64,000 nucleotides of DNA from an uncultured Eubacteriales bacterium (lineage in GTDB: Bacteria; Bacillota; Clostridia; Oscillospirales; Oscillospiraceae), in the NCBI GenBank assembly GCA_900315595.1, contig OMZQ01000003.1, positions 62,001 to 126,000 of the forward strand. The letters are read 5' to 3'. The number at the start of each line of letters is the position of its first letter. Within the stretch, counting starts at the first letter, position 1. The notes under the pieces were generated by a model that was not told where the DNA came from, ran no database searches, and worked only from the letters and a program-made list of their open reading frames with translations. A program made the translations under genes and the position numbers. Below, piece by piece: positions 35,937 through 44,214 of this stretch.

Positions 35937-36473
35937 ATGACAACTGCAAGTAAAATCACGATCGTGCGTGTGGTGATGATCCCCGCGTTCATGGCGGCTC
36001 TGCTTTTGAGCCCGACCTACCCCTGGCTCAAGTTTCTGGCCCTCGGACTCTTTATCGTGGCAAGCCTGACCGACTTTGTGGACGGCTACATCGCCCGGCA
36101 CTACAACCAGGTCTCCGACTTCGGCAAGTTCCTTGACCCGCTGGCGGACAAGCTGCTGGTCATCTCCGCAATGTGCATCTTCTGCCAGTGGACGCTCATG
36201 CCCGCCTGGGCGCTGATGATCGTTCTGGCCCGCGAATTCGCAGTTACGGGACTTCGGCTGATCGCCGTGGGCAAGGGCCGCGTGATCGCAGCCGGCTGGT
36301 CCGGCAAGGTCAAGACCTTCTCCACGATGGTCGCCCTCTGCGTGTGGATCGTTTTCCACGACTGGGCATGGCTCAACTGGGTCGTGATCCTGGTCATCGT
36401 CCTGCCGACGCTTTACTCCGGCATAGAATACTTTATTCAAAACCGCGACGTGCTGGAGCTCAAGAAGCAATAA
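35937..36473 (+). CDS. pgsA: CDP-diacylglycerol-glycerol-3-phosphate 3-phosphatidyltransferase
   Basis: The 178-residue membrane enzyme makes phosphatidylglycerol-phosphate. The CDP-alcohol phosphotransferase motif is complete: D-x2-DG-x2-AR-x8-G-x3-D-x3-D is seen in [18 protein letters not shown] followed by KFLDPLADK. There are about five helices. The ATG at 35937 follows the rimO stop by two bases. It is the last chromosomal gene before the island, and it is notable that the island also carries lipid genes. Confidence 0.95.
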   Translation: MTTASKITIVRVVMIPAFMAALLLSPTYPWLKFLALGLFIVASLTDFVDGYIARHYNQVSDFGKFLDPLADKLLVISAMCIFCQWTLMPAWALMIVLAREFAVTGLRLIAVGKGRVIAAGWSGKVKTFSTMVALCVWIVFHDWAWLNWVVILVIVLPTLYSGIEYFIQNRDVLELKKQ

Positions 36474-36483
36474 GCGGGCGTAC

Positions 36484-36518
36484 AAAATTCCCCCGGTCCC
36501 ATCGACCGGGGGAATTTT
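36484..36518. terminator. Perfect 15-bp terminator hairpin between pgsA and the split LytTR gene
   Basis: AAAATTCCCCCGGTC pairs perfectly with GACCGGGGGAATTTT around a five-base loop. The A and T runs on both sides make it a bidirectional terminator for two convergent genes. Confidence 0.9.
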
Positions 36519-36533
36519 GTCTCTTTCTCTCAC

Positions 36534-36902
36534 TCACTTTGTTGGGGGGGCGTCGTCCATCTGCATGATCAGACAGGCGCAGTAGCCGGGCGCCGGCTGG
36601 AAACAGGAGATACGAAGCATCTGTTTGACCTTGGGGCTGAGATCCACCATTTCGTGGGGGCGGCCGTTCATGGCAACGTCTGCGTAAGGGATGATCCATT
36701 TGCGGTCGCTGTTTTGGAAAACCTCATAGAACGAACTATTGATTGGCAGTTTGTCAAGGGTATTTTTCACCTTTTCCAAGGAATCTTTCTTGCCGTAGCG
36801 TTGAGATAACAAGCGAAGCAAACCAGACAAATCCAAATCCGAAGGCGATTTTGCCACGGATTTGGATTTGCCTGATTTTTTACCACTATCCACATCTTTC
36901 AA
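36534..36902 (-). pseudogene. 3' fragment of a LytTR-PAS regulator, fused to island sequence
   Basis: The last 68 codons, from NSSFYEVFQNSDRKWIIPYA to the stop at 36534, are the second half of a PAS-type domain that ends QPAPGYCACLIMQ. The matching first half is 22.7 kb away at 59,399-59,932 on the same strand. The upstream 54 codons (MKDVDSGKKSGKSKSVAKSP and on) belong to the inserted island, are AT-richer and show no PAS similarity. They only happen to be in frame. The join is at the T|G at 36740/36741. A product could still be made from the island's ATG, but the normal gene is broken. Confidence 0.85.
36729..36759. other. Left attachment site (attL)
   Basis: The host half-site GAACGAA (36729-36735) lies five bases left of the crossover T|G at 36740/36741. 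The island arm AGTTTGTCAAGG (36748-36759) lies seven bases to its right. Each half is completed at the right end of the island. Confidence 0.8.
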
Positions 36903-36913
36903 TACCGGTTCTT

Positions 36914-37720
36914 TTACGAAGAATGCCCGCCTGCGTTCTTCTGCCTTCTTTCCCGGTATTCATAGTAGGCATAATTTCCCGGTGCAGAGCTGACGCGACA
37001 CATAAACCCGTACACCTCGTCCCGCAGCTTTTTCCGGGCCGCACGGGGCGGCAGCGTGGGGTCCGGGTAGAAGGGCTCTGACAGCGTCACGGTCATGCAG
37101 GGCCAGAGCTGTTTGAAGATCCTGCGCTGTCGATAGGTCGTCACGTAGGCCACCACCGGAACGTTTTCCCGGACGGGATAGGAGAAGCTGCCGTCTGGAA
37201 AGGGTCGAATCCCCGTGTACCAGGGCCAGATGTGCGCCTCGGGATAGATGGCCAAGGTGCGCTTCTGCCGGATTCTCAGATGCAGCGCCTCTGAAAATGG
37301 ACGGTAGCCATGGACGGTGCCGGGCAGCGGGATTCCGCCGAGAAGCTGCACCAGTCTGCGCAGCACTGGCACCGAAACCGCCTCCGGGCCTGTAACGATA
37401 TGGGCGTGCCGAGGGAAGCTCACCAGGGTGGGGGTATAGGCGTCCATCATCCCCTGAGTGTGGTTGCCATAGAGAAAATACCCGGTGCCGCGAAGTCCCC
37501 GAAGGGCTTTGCGGTTTTTGATTTTGAGGCCGAAGCCCAGCTTTCCGATCAGCCACACCAGGGGTGTCGCAATCAGCCGGTAAAGCACGAACTCCAAAAT
37601 GAGCCAGAAAGGATTGCGGATCGAAAAGGGAAAATCGGCGGGAACTGTTTTGGCCCGGATATTGTTGCCCGCGAAGTCGTCGTGGACGGCATCCTCGTAG
37701 TAAATGATCTTTTTTGCCAT
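36914..37720 (-). CDS. PlsC-type acyltransferase
   Basis: The 268-residue membrane-associated protein has an N-terminal hydrophobic stretch (residues about 35-60) and an acyltransferase fold. The catalytic His is in YGNHTQGMMDAY, where the Asp is five rather than four residues after the His. The second motif region is YPEAHIWPWYTG. It probably acylates lysophosphatidate or a related lysolipid. Its ATG follows the glycosyltransferase stop directly (GGATGACATGG), so it is the third gene of the DGK-GT4-PlsC operon in the island. Confidence 0.85.
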   Translation of the reverse strand: MAKKIIYYEDAVHDDFAGNNIRAKTVPADFPFSIRNPFWLILEFVLYRLIATPLVWLIGKLGFGLKIKNRKALRGLRGTGYFLYGNHTQGMMDAYTPTLVSFPRHAHIVTGPEAVSVPVLRRLVQLLGGIPLPGTVHGYRPFSEALHLRIRQKRTLAIYPEAHIWPWYTGIRPFPDGSFSYPVRENVPVVAYVTTYRQRRIFKQLWPCMTVTLSEPFYPDPTLPPRAARKKLRDEVYGFMCRVSSAPGNYAYYEYRERRQKNAGGHSS

Positions 37721-37721
37721 G

Positions 37722-38864
37722 TCATCCTTCTTTGTGCTTTGCCGCGTGGGTTTCCAGAATCATCTGCTCCATTCGATCCATGCAGGCATCGAAATCAAAC
37801 TGCTTTGTGTAGCCCAGATAGGCCTTACTGCAGGCTTCCTGTTCCGCCGGGTGCTCCAGCCACCAGTCGATCCGCTCCGCCAGCGCCTTGCTGTCGTTGC
37901 TGTGGAAGAGATTCTGTTCCCCCAACGCAAAAAAACGCGTCGCACTGCGGGGCGAATCGGAGATGACCGGCACCAGGCCGCAGGAAATCGCCTCCAGGCA
38001 GGAAATCGCCTCGATCTCGATCTCGGCAGGATGGACGTAGAGATCCGCGCTGTTGATCGTCTTCACCAGCTCCTCCCGGGAGAAAAAGTGGAAAATCGGC
38101 GGGTTCTTCAGGGCCTTACCGCGTTTCATCAGCTTCTCCTTTAAGGGGCCGTCGCCCGCAAAAACCAGCTGGAGCTCCTCCGCATGTCGGCTTTGCTTTG
38201 CCGCGTCGATGAGTACACGGTGGGACTTTTCCTTGCTCAAACGCCCGATGAACAGGATCACGTACTTCCCCTCCAGCTCCTCCGGGCGGCTGACGGGGAT
38301 TGGACGGAACTGCCGGTTCACTCCGTTGGAAATCACCCAGGCGTTGGTTTTGCCGCCGTACCGCTCAAACACCTCCCGAATGAATTCTGTCGGATAGTGC
38401 ACGGCGTCTACGTAACGGTAGCAGTGTCGGAAGAAAGCCTTGTAGACCAAGCGGTTTACCAGCCGGCTGTCCTTCATAAAAATGTGGCTGGTAAAGTTCT
38501 CCGCCTGGCAGTGGAAGCCTGCGGTAACTGAGATGCCCCGTTCTCTTGCCAGACGCAGCATCGCGCAGCTCACCGGGAAGGGCAGCATCAGATGCACGTG
38601 ATCCACGCCGCTCAGCGCCGCTTCCAGAACCTTGCGGGACGGTCTTGCAATCACAACACCGTTTTTGCGGACGTACCCGTTTAGCGGGCCGAGGGGCAGC
38701 TTGGGTACGATGTAGCAATCCGGCTCTCCGCTGCGTTCCCTGTCCGGGCAGACAATGCGAACGCTGTGACCCTTCGCCCGCAGAGCGCGGATCAGATTCA
38801 TAGCCGCGATGGTGGTGCCGTTGTTTTCCCGGCCAAGCACGTCGCATACGATACAAATGGTCAT
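37722..38864 (-). CDS. Glycosyltransferase family 4, probably glycolipid-forming
   Basis: The 380-residue GT-B enzyme begins MTICIVCDVLGRENNGTTIA. The C-terminal donor-binding domain has LFIGRLSKEKSHRVLIDAA and the retaining E-x7-E motif in HPAEIEIEAISCLEAISCG. The architecture resembles diacylglycerol glucosyltransferases and other GT4 glycolipid synthases, which fits the flanking lipid kinase and acyltransferase, but the acceptor is not proven. The start at 38864 is chosen because the sequence begins the Rossmann strand at once; an extended ORF upstream lacks similarity. Confidence 0.87.
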   Translation of the reverse strand: MTICIVCDVLGRENNGTTIAAMNLIRALRAKGHSVRIVCPDRERSGEPDCYIVPKLPLGPLNGYVRKNGVVIARPSRKVLEAALSGVDHVHLMLPFPVSCAMLRLARERGISVTAGFHCQAENFTSHIFMKDSRLVNRLVYKAFFRHCYRYVDAVHYPTEFIREVFERYGGKTNAWVISNGVNRQFRPIPVSRPEELEGKYVILFIGRLSKEKSHRVLIDAAKQSRHAEELQLVFAGDGPLKEKLMKRGKALKNPPIFHFFSREELVKTINSADLYVHPAEIEIEAISCLEAISCGLVPVISDSPRSATRFFALGEQNLFHSNDSKALAERIDWWLEHPAEQEACSKAYLGYTKQFDFDACMDRMEQMILETHAAKHKEG

Positions 38865-38898
38865 TTCCTGTTGCACTCCAAAAGCAGAATCGTGAAAA

Positions 38899-39789
38899 TT
38901 ATCCCGCTGTCTCCCTCTCAAGATTTTCCCCGGGTTCGGCTGCGGTCACGCTGTAGCTTGTGACCCCGGGAATTGTCTCTCCGTCGATCTGCAGCGGCGT
39001 CGGTCGGTCAAACTCCACAGTGATGTGTTTCCCGGACAGCACCTCCGCCATCTCGGTGTGCTTGATATGCGTGCCTTTAAAGATTGATGGGAAGACCATC
39101 AGGGTTTTCAGCTTTCCGGAGCCATGCATGACCAGCGTAGACACGGTATCGTTCTGCAAGCGATCCTGTTTCGGCGTTGGGATCATACCGCCGCCGTAGT
39201 ACCGGCCGTTCATGGTTGGCGCAAGCCAGACTTTTTTGTAATGCTTTTCCACTCCGTCCACTGTCACGACGGCATTGACCGGCTTGTAATGGAACAGTAG
39301 ACCCTTGATGGCAATTGCGGTATAGTTGACAGGCTTTTCCGATGTTCCGCGGAGCCTGTCACCCTCCTCGCAGCAATATCCGTCGATGCCGAATCCCACA
39401 CCGTTGAGGAACCGATAGTTCTTTCCGTTTACAGTTACAGTGGGAAGCATGTCGAGGTAATGCCGGATCGAAACCAGCCCAGTCCCAGCAGAAGCTCTGA
39501 TGTCCTCCAAAAAATCGTTTCCGGTTCCGGTTGCGTAGTAGAGAATATCATTTGGCAGCGTCAGCCCCTGTGTTTCGTTCACAAATCGGTTCAGCGTACC
39601 GTCTCCGCCGCACAAAACGAGCGCATCCTCCGGCATAAGGAACGAAAACAACGCAGCATAATCATGTATGGTCATCATGTCAAGATACCGGGCTTCCTCG
39701 TCGTCAAATAACAGCGTGAGCTCCTCGGCGCGCTCCTTTCCACGACCGTTTCCTGCCTTTGGATTATAAAGAATGTAATATGTCTTCAT
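38899..39789 (-). CDS. Diacylglycerol kinase family lipid kinase (DgkB/YegS-like)
   Basis: The 296-residue soluble kinase opens TYYILYNPKAGNGRGKERAE. Its nucleotide-binding motif is LVLCGGDGTLNRFVNE (about residue 60) and a later signature is ATGTGNDFLEDI. Family members phosphorylate diacylglycerol to phosphatidate or act on related lipids or sphingoid bases. GAGAGGT six bases upstream marks the ATG. It is the first gene of a minus-strand operon whose promoter carries the shared operator, so it is probably under the island's two-component system. Confidence 0.91.
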   Translation of the reverse strand: MKTYYILYNPKAGNGRGKERAEELTLLFDDEEARYLDMMTIHDYAALFSFLMPEDALVLCGGDGTLNRFVNETQGLTLPNDILYYATGTGNDFLEDIRASAGTGLVSIRHYLDMLPTVTVNGKNYRFLNGVGFGIDGYCCEEGDRLRGTSEKPVNYTAIAIKGLLFHYKPVNAVVTVDGVEKHYKKVWLAPTMNGRYYGGGMIPTPKQDRLQNDTVSTLVMHGSGKLKTLMVFPSIFKGTHIKHTEMAEVLSGKHITVEFDRPTPLQIDGETIPGVTSYSVTAAEPGENLERETAG

Positions 39790-39815
39790 GTGACGACCTC
39801 TCTGTTTTTTGGTAT

Positions 39816-39911
39816 ATCGTATCAGCCGATTCTAAACTGAAACGAAACTGGCTGAAAAACAGGCAAAGGCGCCTCGGAGTTTCGTTTCAGTTTAGAAACA
39901 CGCAGTACCAT
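39816..39911. promoter_or_regulatory. Divergent operator-promoter region 1 (DGK operon / radical-SAM operon)
   Basis: Two arms of a perfect 19-bp inverted repeat lie 28 bases apart: TCTAAACTGAAACGAAACT at 39831-39849 and its reverse complement at 39878-39896. Read outward, each arm ends CAGTTTAG and is followed after exactly ten bases by a -10-like hexamer: TACGAT on the minus strand (39821-39816) and TACCAT on the plus strand (39906-39911). The left arm shows CAGTTT repeated with an 11-base period, the layout bound by OmpR/PhoB-type regulators. The arms cover the -35 positions, so activation is expected. Confidence 0.85.
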
Positions 39912-39967
39912 CTCAGTATCAACCAGCAATATGGATTGCTGACTATACAAAAAACGGGAGGATACAC

Positions 39968-41371
39968 ATGATGAAAGACAACTTTGTTAACCGCGCTATG
40001 GTGCGGCATGCAATCCGTGCTGCAATCAAGGACCCTGACAAAAACATTCCCAAAATCCTCGCTCTGGTCGAGCGGGCAGATGCCAATGGAAATAACGCTA
40101 CCGCCTACGCCAATCTCAGAAGGGGATTTGAAGACCCGAAGAACAACTGGAACATCATGGTGCACAATCTGATCCGGAATGTCGACCCGGATGTTCTGGA
40201 GAGTATGATGATGTCATTGGGGTTCCATTCCGCCGTTGCCAGCGCATATGACAGGATGGAGAATATTGAAAAATATAACTGCAACATCCCCTGGGCGGTG
40301 CTGATGGACCCGACTGCGGCGTGCAATCTGCACTGCACAGGCTGCTGGGCAGCAGAGTACGGCAAAAACACATTCTTAACCTATGAGACGCTGGATCGCA
40401 TCATCCGCGAGGGCACGGCGCTCGGCACCTACACCTACATCTTCTCCGGCGGCGAGCCTACCATGCGGAAGAAGGACCTGATCCGGCTGGCCGAGGTGCA
40501 CCCCGACTGCGCTTTTCTTGCCTTCACCAACGGCACCCTTGTGGACGAGGAATTTGCGGACGAACTAAAGCGCGTGGGTAATTTTGCCCTTGCCTTCTCC
40601 ATCGAAGGCAGCGAGGAGGATACAGATTTCCGTCGCGGAGCCGGTACTTATCAAGCAGTGATCCGCGCCATGGATATTCTGCGAGAAAAGGGAGTTGTTT
40701 TTGGCTTCTCCGCCTGCTATACCAGTAAGAATCTGGGTACCATCGGATCGGACGAGTTTGTGGATCTGATGATTGAAAAGGGCTGTCTGTTCGGGTGGTA
40801 CTTCACCTATATTCCTGTCGGGAAGGATGCCGTAACTGATTTGATTGCATCCGCCGAACAGCGTGCCTATATGTATCAGAAGGTTCGTGAGTGGCGCGGC
40901 ACAAAGCCTTGCTTCCTGCTGGATTTCTGGAACGACGGCGAATATGTGCACGGCTGCATCGCGGGCGGACGCCACTACCTTCATATCAACGCCAACGGCG
41001 ACGTGGAGCCCTGTGCCTTTATCCACTACAGCAACGTGAATATCCATGACTGCAGCCTGTTGGAGGCGCTGCAAAGCCCACTCTTTATGGAATACCGGAA
41101 GAATCAGCCCTTCAACGAAAATATGCTGCGCCCCTGCCCCATGCTGGACAACCCGGAGAAGCTGCGAGAGATGGTGAAGAACTCTGAGGCTCATTCCACA
41201 GACCTCCTTGCGCCGGAAAGCGCGGAAGAGCTCACAGCAAAGACAGAGCAGGCGGCCCAGGCCTGGGCTGTGAAAGCAGGCGAGCTTTGGGACGCTGTGG
41301 ACGAAGGGTCCAAAAAATCCCACCGGAATGTAATCTACGGGGGATCGGGCAAAGCATCGGCAGGAGGTTAA
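39968..41371 (+). CDS. Radical SAM protein with C-terminal cysteine-rich (SPASM-like) region
   Basis: The 467-residue protein has the radical-SAM motif CNLHCTGC (Cys 119, 123 and 126) and the SAM-binding SGGEP segment (FSGGEPTMRKKD). A C-terminal cysteine set (GCIAGG, EPCAF, HDCSL, RPCPML) probably binds auxiliary Fe-S. An N-terminal helical extension of about 100 residues precedes the barrel. The reaction is unknown. Its place among lipid enzymes suggests modification of a lipid tail or head group; radical-SAM enzymes that join or alter lipid chains are known in archaea and bacteria. GGGAGG nine bases upstream marks the start. Confidence 0.88.
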   Translation: MMKDNFVNRAMVRHAIRAAIKDPDKNIPKILALVERADANGNNATAYANLRRGFEDPKNNWNIMVHNLIRNVDPDVLESMMMSLGFHSAVASAYDRMENIEKYNCNIPWAVLMDPTAACNLHCTGCWAAEYGKNTFLTYETLDRIIREGTALGTYTYIFSGGEPTMRKKDLIRLAEVHPDCAFLAFTNGTLVDEEFADELKRVGNFALAFSIEGSEEDTDFRRGAGTYQAVIRAMDILREKGVVFGFSACYTSKNLGTIGSDEFVDLMIEKGCLFGWYFTYIPVGKDAVTDLIASAEQRAYMYQKVREWRGTKPCFLLDFWNDGEYVHGCIAGGRHYLHINANGDVEPCAFIHYSNVNIHDCSLLEALQSPLFMEYRKNQPFNENMLRPCPMLDNPEKLREMVKNSEAHSTDLLAPESAEELTAKTEQAAQAWAVKAGELWDAVDEGSKKSHRNVIYGGSGKASAGG

Positions 41372-41379
41372 AGCAGCAA

Positions 41380-42351
41380 ATGAAGCAGCAGACCTTTGCA
41401 GCAGTGGCCGGAAGCGCGTTGCTGGTCCCGGTGCTTGTGTCAGCGGGGACGGCGGAGTATCTGACCCGAGCCGCCGTAGACCGGGAGCCGCCCCGTTCCT
41501 TTGCCCGGCGCAGGGAAAAGGCAAAGCCGATGCCCGATCCCGCGCTGGACAGCGCCCGGGAACGCCTTCGGCAGAGTCCCCATCAAAGGGTGGAGATCAG
41601 CGCCTATGACGGAACCCGGCTGACAGGGCACTGGTTCCCACACCCAGACGCAAAAAGGGTAATCGTTGCCATCCACGGTTGGCGGTCCCATTGGTATCGG
41701 GACTTTGGCGCAATCTCAGAATTTTGGAAAGAGCAGGGCTGCAGTGTGCTCTATGTGGAGCAGCGGGCCCATGATACCAGCGGAGGGCAGCACATGACCT
41801 ACGGCGCTGTGGAGCGTTACGACTGCCAGGCCTGGCTGTGTTGGGCCTGTAAACGTTGCGGGCTAAAACTGCCGATTTATCTTGCAGGCGTCTCCATGGG
41901 CGCAACAACGGTCTTGATGGCCGGGGCACTGTCTCTGCCGGGCAATCTGCGTGGAATTATCGCCGACTGCGGTTTTACCTCCGCAGATGAGATCTGGTGC
42001 CACCTTGCCCGGGACAGCCTGCACATGCCTTATCGGATGGTACGCCGTTTTGCAAACGCGAAGTATCTCCGACGCACCGGCCAGACCTCTGGGCTCTCTA
42101 CTGTGGACGCGCTGAAGAATTGCCAGCTGCCGGTTCTGCTGATCCACGGAGAAGCAGACGATTTCGTCCCTCCGGAGATGAGCCGCAGAAACGAAAAGGC
42201 CTGTGCCGGGCAGAAGCGGCTTGTGATGGTGCCCGGTGCCGGTCACGGTATGAGCAGCTTTGTAGGGAAGGAGCTCTATGAGCAGGAGCTTCTGGCGTTT
42301 TGGGCGGCTCATGACGCAGACAGCGGAGAACCGGGGCAACAACCTGTGTAA
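41380..42351 (+). CDS. Alpha/beta hydrolase, membrane-anchored
   Basis: The 323-residue protein has an N-terminal hydrophobic segment (residues about 6-22) that could be a signal anchor. A serine hydrolase fold follows: HGW oxyanion region (VIVAIHGWRSHW), nucleophile elbow GVSMGATT near residue 170, acid in HGEADDFVPP and His in GAGHGMS. It may be a lysophospholipase or monoacylglycerol-lipase-like enzyme, inferred from its neighbours. AGGAGGT lies upstream and the start is eight bases after the radical-SAM stop, so they form an operon. Confidence 0.87.
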   Translation: MKQQTFAAVAGSALLVPVLVSAGTAEYLTRAAVDREPPRSFARRREKAKPMPDPALDSARERLRQSPHQRVEISAYDGTRLTGHWFPHPDAKRVIVAIHGWRSHWYRDFGAISEFWKEQGCSVLYVEQRAHDTSGGQHMTYGAVERYDCQAWLCWACKRCGLKLPIYLAGVSMGATTVLMAGALSLPGNLRGIIADCGFTSADEIWCHLARDSLHMPYRMVRRFANAKYLRRTGQTSGLSTVDALKNCQLPVLLIHGEADDFVPPEMSRRNEKACAGQKRLVMVPGAGHGMSSFVGKELYEQELLAFWAAHDADSGEPGQQPV

Positions 42352-42378
42352 GTTGGAATACCCTGCCGTAATACCATC

Positions 42379-42417
42379 AATGCCTCAAGACAGCAAAGCA
42401 TACTGTCTTGAGGCATT
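42379..42417. terminator. Perfect 15-bp hairpin between convergent operons
   Basis: AATGCCTCAAGACAG pairs perfectly with CTGTCTTGAGGCATT around nine bases, between the hydrolase and histidine-kinase genes. There is no long T-tract, so it may be a barrier rather than a classical terminator. Confidence 0.65.
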
Positions 42418-42438
42418 GCGATTTCCATGCCGGATGGT

Positions 42439-43521
42439 TTACGGCAAATCCTCCGCGTTCTCCTTCGGCAGCGTCACGGTAAACGCGGTTTTCCCGTTGG
42501 CACTGGAATAATCTACGCTGCCATGATGCAGCTCGACGATCCGCTGCACGACGGCAAGGCCGATCCCGTTGCCCTGCGCGGCGTGGGACTCGTCTGCCTG
42601 GTAGAATTTCTGGAAGATGCGGTCTCCGGCCTCCGGCGGGATGGCCTGGCCGTAATTCGTAATTGTCACATGTGTGGCGTCTGGAGCCTCGTTGATTTCA
42701 ACGCCCAGCTCCGCGCCGAAGTCCGAGAACTTGACGGCGTTGTCCAGCAGATTGATCCAGACCTGCCGCAGCAGCTCCTCGTTGCCCCGCACATAGACCT
42801 CGTCGAAGCGAAGGTCCAGATCCAGCTGCTTTTTGGTCCAGGCCTCCTCCAGCAGCAGAACGCAGGCCCGCAGCTGCTCGGAGAGGTTGAAGCGGGTCAC
42901 GTCAGACAGAATCGTCTGGTTTTCCACACGGCTCAGATTCAGCACGTTGGTTGCCATATCGGACAGACGCATGGACTCCTCCGCGATCACGGCGGTGTAT
43001 TCCTGTCGCTGGGCCTGGGTCAGATTACCCCTGCGGAGCAGCTTGGCAAAGCCCGCGATGGAAACGATGGGCGTTTTGAATTCGTGGGAGAAATTGCTGA
43101 CGAAATCCGAGCGCAGGATCTCCGTCCGCCCCAACTCCTCCGCCATCTTATTGAAGCTGTCGGTGATTTCCCGGAGGGTCGGGTGGCGGCCAAGCAGCTT
43201 GCCCGGCTGCAGCCGGACGGAAAAATTCCCGTCGGCCAGCTCGTTCATGGCGTTGATAATGTTGTTGATGGGCTTCATTGTGATCCTGCTGATGAAAAAT
43301 GTAATGCCCGCGCCGATGAGCAGACTCAGCAGCCCAAGGCCGATGGTGGCAAGAATCCGGCCCGCGGACCGGGACTCCAGGCGGGTAATCCAGTCGAATT
43401 TGACAGCCGCGTAGACCAAGGCTCCCACCACCAGGATCACCGCCAGCAGAATGAGAAAGGTCACGCCGCCAAACAAAAGCGTCAGCGCCCTGCGGCTCTT
43501 CCGCTGTTCCGATTTTTTCAT
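42439..43521 (-). CDS. Sensor histidine kinase with short sensing loop
   Basis: The 360-residue kinase has two membrane helices (residues about 13-40 and 55-78) separated by only about 15 residues, so there is no sizeable extracellular domain. HAMP follows, then HisKA with the phosphorylated His146 in NFSHEFKTPIVSIAG, and HATPase with NLLDNAVKFS and GNGIGLAVVQRIV. Such architecture is typical of intramembrane-sensing kinases that respond to envelope perturbation. It overlaps the preceding response regulator by four bases. Confidence 0.93.
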   Translation of the reverse strand: MKKSEQRKSRRALTLLFGGVTFLILLAVILVVGALVYAAVKFDWITRLESRSAGRILATIGLGLLSLLIGAGITFFISRITMKPINNIINAMNELADGNFSVRLQPGKLLGRHPTLREITDSFNKMAEELGRTEILRSDFVSNFSHEFKTPIVSIAGFAKLLRRGNLTQAQRQEYTAVIAEESMRLSDMATNVLNLSRVENQTILSDVTRFNLSEQLRACVLLLEEAWTKKQLDLDLRFDEVYVRGNEELLRQVWINLLDNAVKFSDFGAELGVEINEAPDATHVTITNYGQAIPPEAGDRIFQKFYQADESHAAQGNGIGLAVVQRIVELHHGSVDYSSANGKTAFTVTLPKENAEDLP

Positions 43522-44192
43522 AGCTTTTTGACCACCTTATACCCAAGTCCCCGGACGGAGACGATCTCAAATTCCGGCCAGCACTCAAAGCGCTTCCGCA
43601 GCCGCCCGATGTGGACGGTCACGGTCTCCCAGCCCGTCTCGCTTTCGCTGCCCCAGATCTCATCCATCAGCTGGATGCGGGTAAAAATTTTCCCCGGGAA
43701 GGAGAGCAGCTTGTAGAGCAGCAGAAACTCCTTTTGCGGGAGCTGCTGGGTTTCCGTGCCGCGGGTGACGCACTGGCTGTCGTAGTCCAGTGTCACGTCG
43801 CCCACAACGATTTTCCGCTCCGCCGCGATTTTGGCCCGCCGCAGCAGGGCCTTGATCCGCAGCAGCAGCTCGGTCTCGTCGATGGGCTTGGTCATATAGT
43901 CGTCGGTGCCCGCCCGGAAGCCCTCGTGCCGATCCCGGGGAAGCTGCCTGGCGGAGAGCATCAGAACGGGCAGATTGCTGTTTCCCTCCCGCAGCTCCCG
44001 GGTAAAGGCATAGCCGTCCATCTCCGGCATCATCACGTCCAGCACCACAAGGTCCACGTATTCCCGGTCCAGCAGCGCCAGGGCCTGCTTTCCGTTTTCA
44101 GCGGTAGAGACGGTATAGCCCTCCGGCTCCAGCACCGACCGCAGCAGCAGCCGGGTATTCTTATCATCGTCCACCACAAGAATGTGAAACAT
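43518..44192 (-). CDS. Response regulator, OmpR/PhoB family; likely regulator of the lipid regulon
   Basis: The 224-residue protein has a receiver domain (HILVVDDD; phospho-acceptor Asp52 in LVVLDVMMPEMDG; Lys102 in DDYMTKPIDE). A winged-helix effector domain follows (residues about 125-222) with the recognition-helix region ETVTVHIGRLRKRFE. I start at the ATG at 44192 because AGGAGG is eight bases upstream; a GTG three codons earlier overlaps that site. Its own upstream region contains the operator found at the other lipid promoters, so autoregulation and control of the cluster are inferred. Confidence 0.94.
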   Translation of the reverse strand: MFHILVVDDDKNTRLLLRSVLEPEGYTVSTAENGKQALALLDREYVDLVVLDVMMPEMDGYAFTRELREGNSNLPVLMLSARQLPRDRHEGFRAGTDDYMTKPIDETELLLRIKALLRRAKIAAERKIVVGDVTLDYDSQCVTRGTETQQLPQKEFLLLYKLLSFPGKIFTRIQLMDEIWGSESETGWETVTVHIGRLRKRFECWPEFEIVSVRGLGYKVVKKL

Positions 44193-44214
44193 CCGATTCA
44201 CCTCCTACCGGCTC

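Noticed and set aside
42427-43716. A 429-codon plus-strand frame across the kinase and regulator genes
   Set aside because: It is antisense to two clear two-component genes and has no similarity or good ribosome-binding site.
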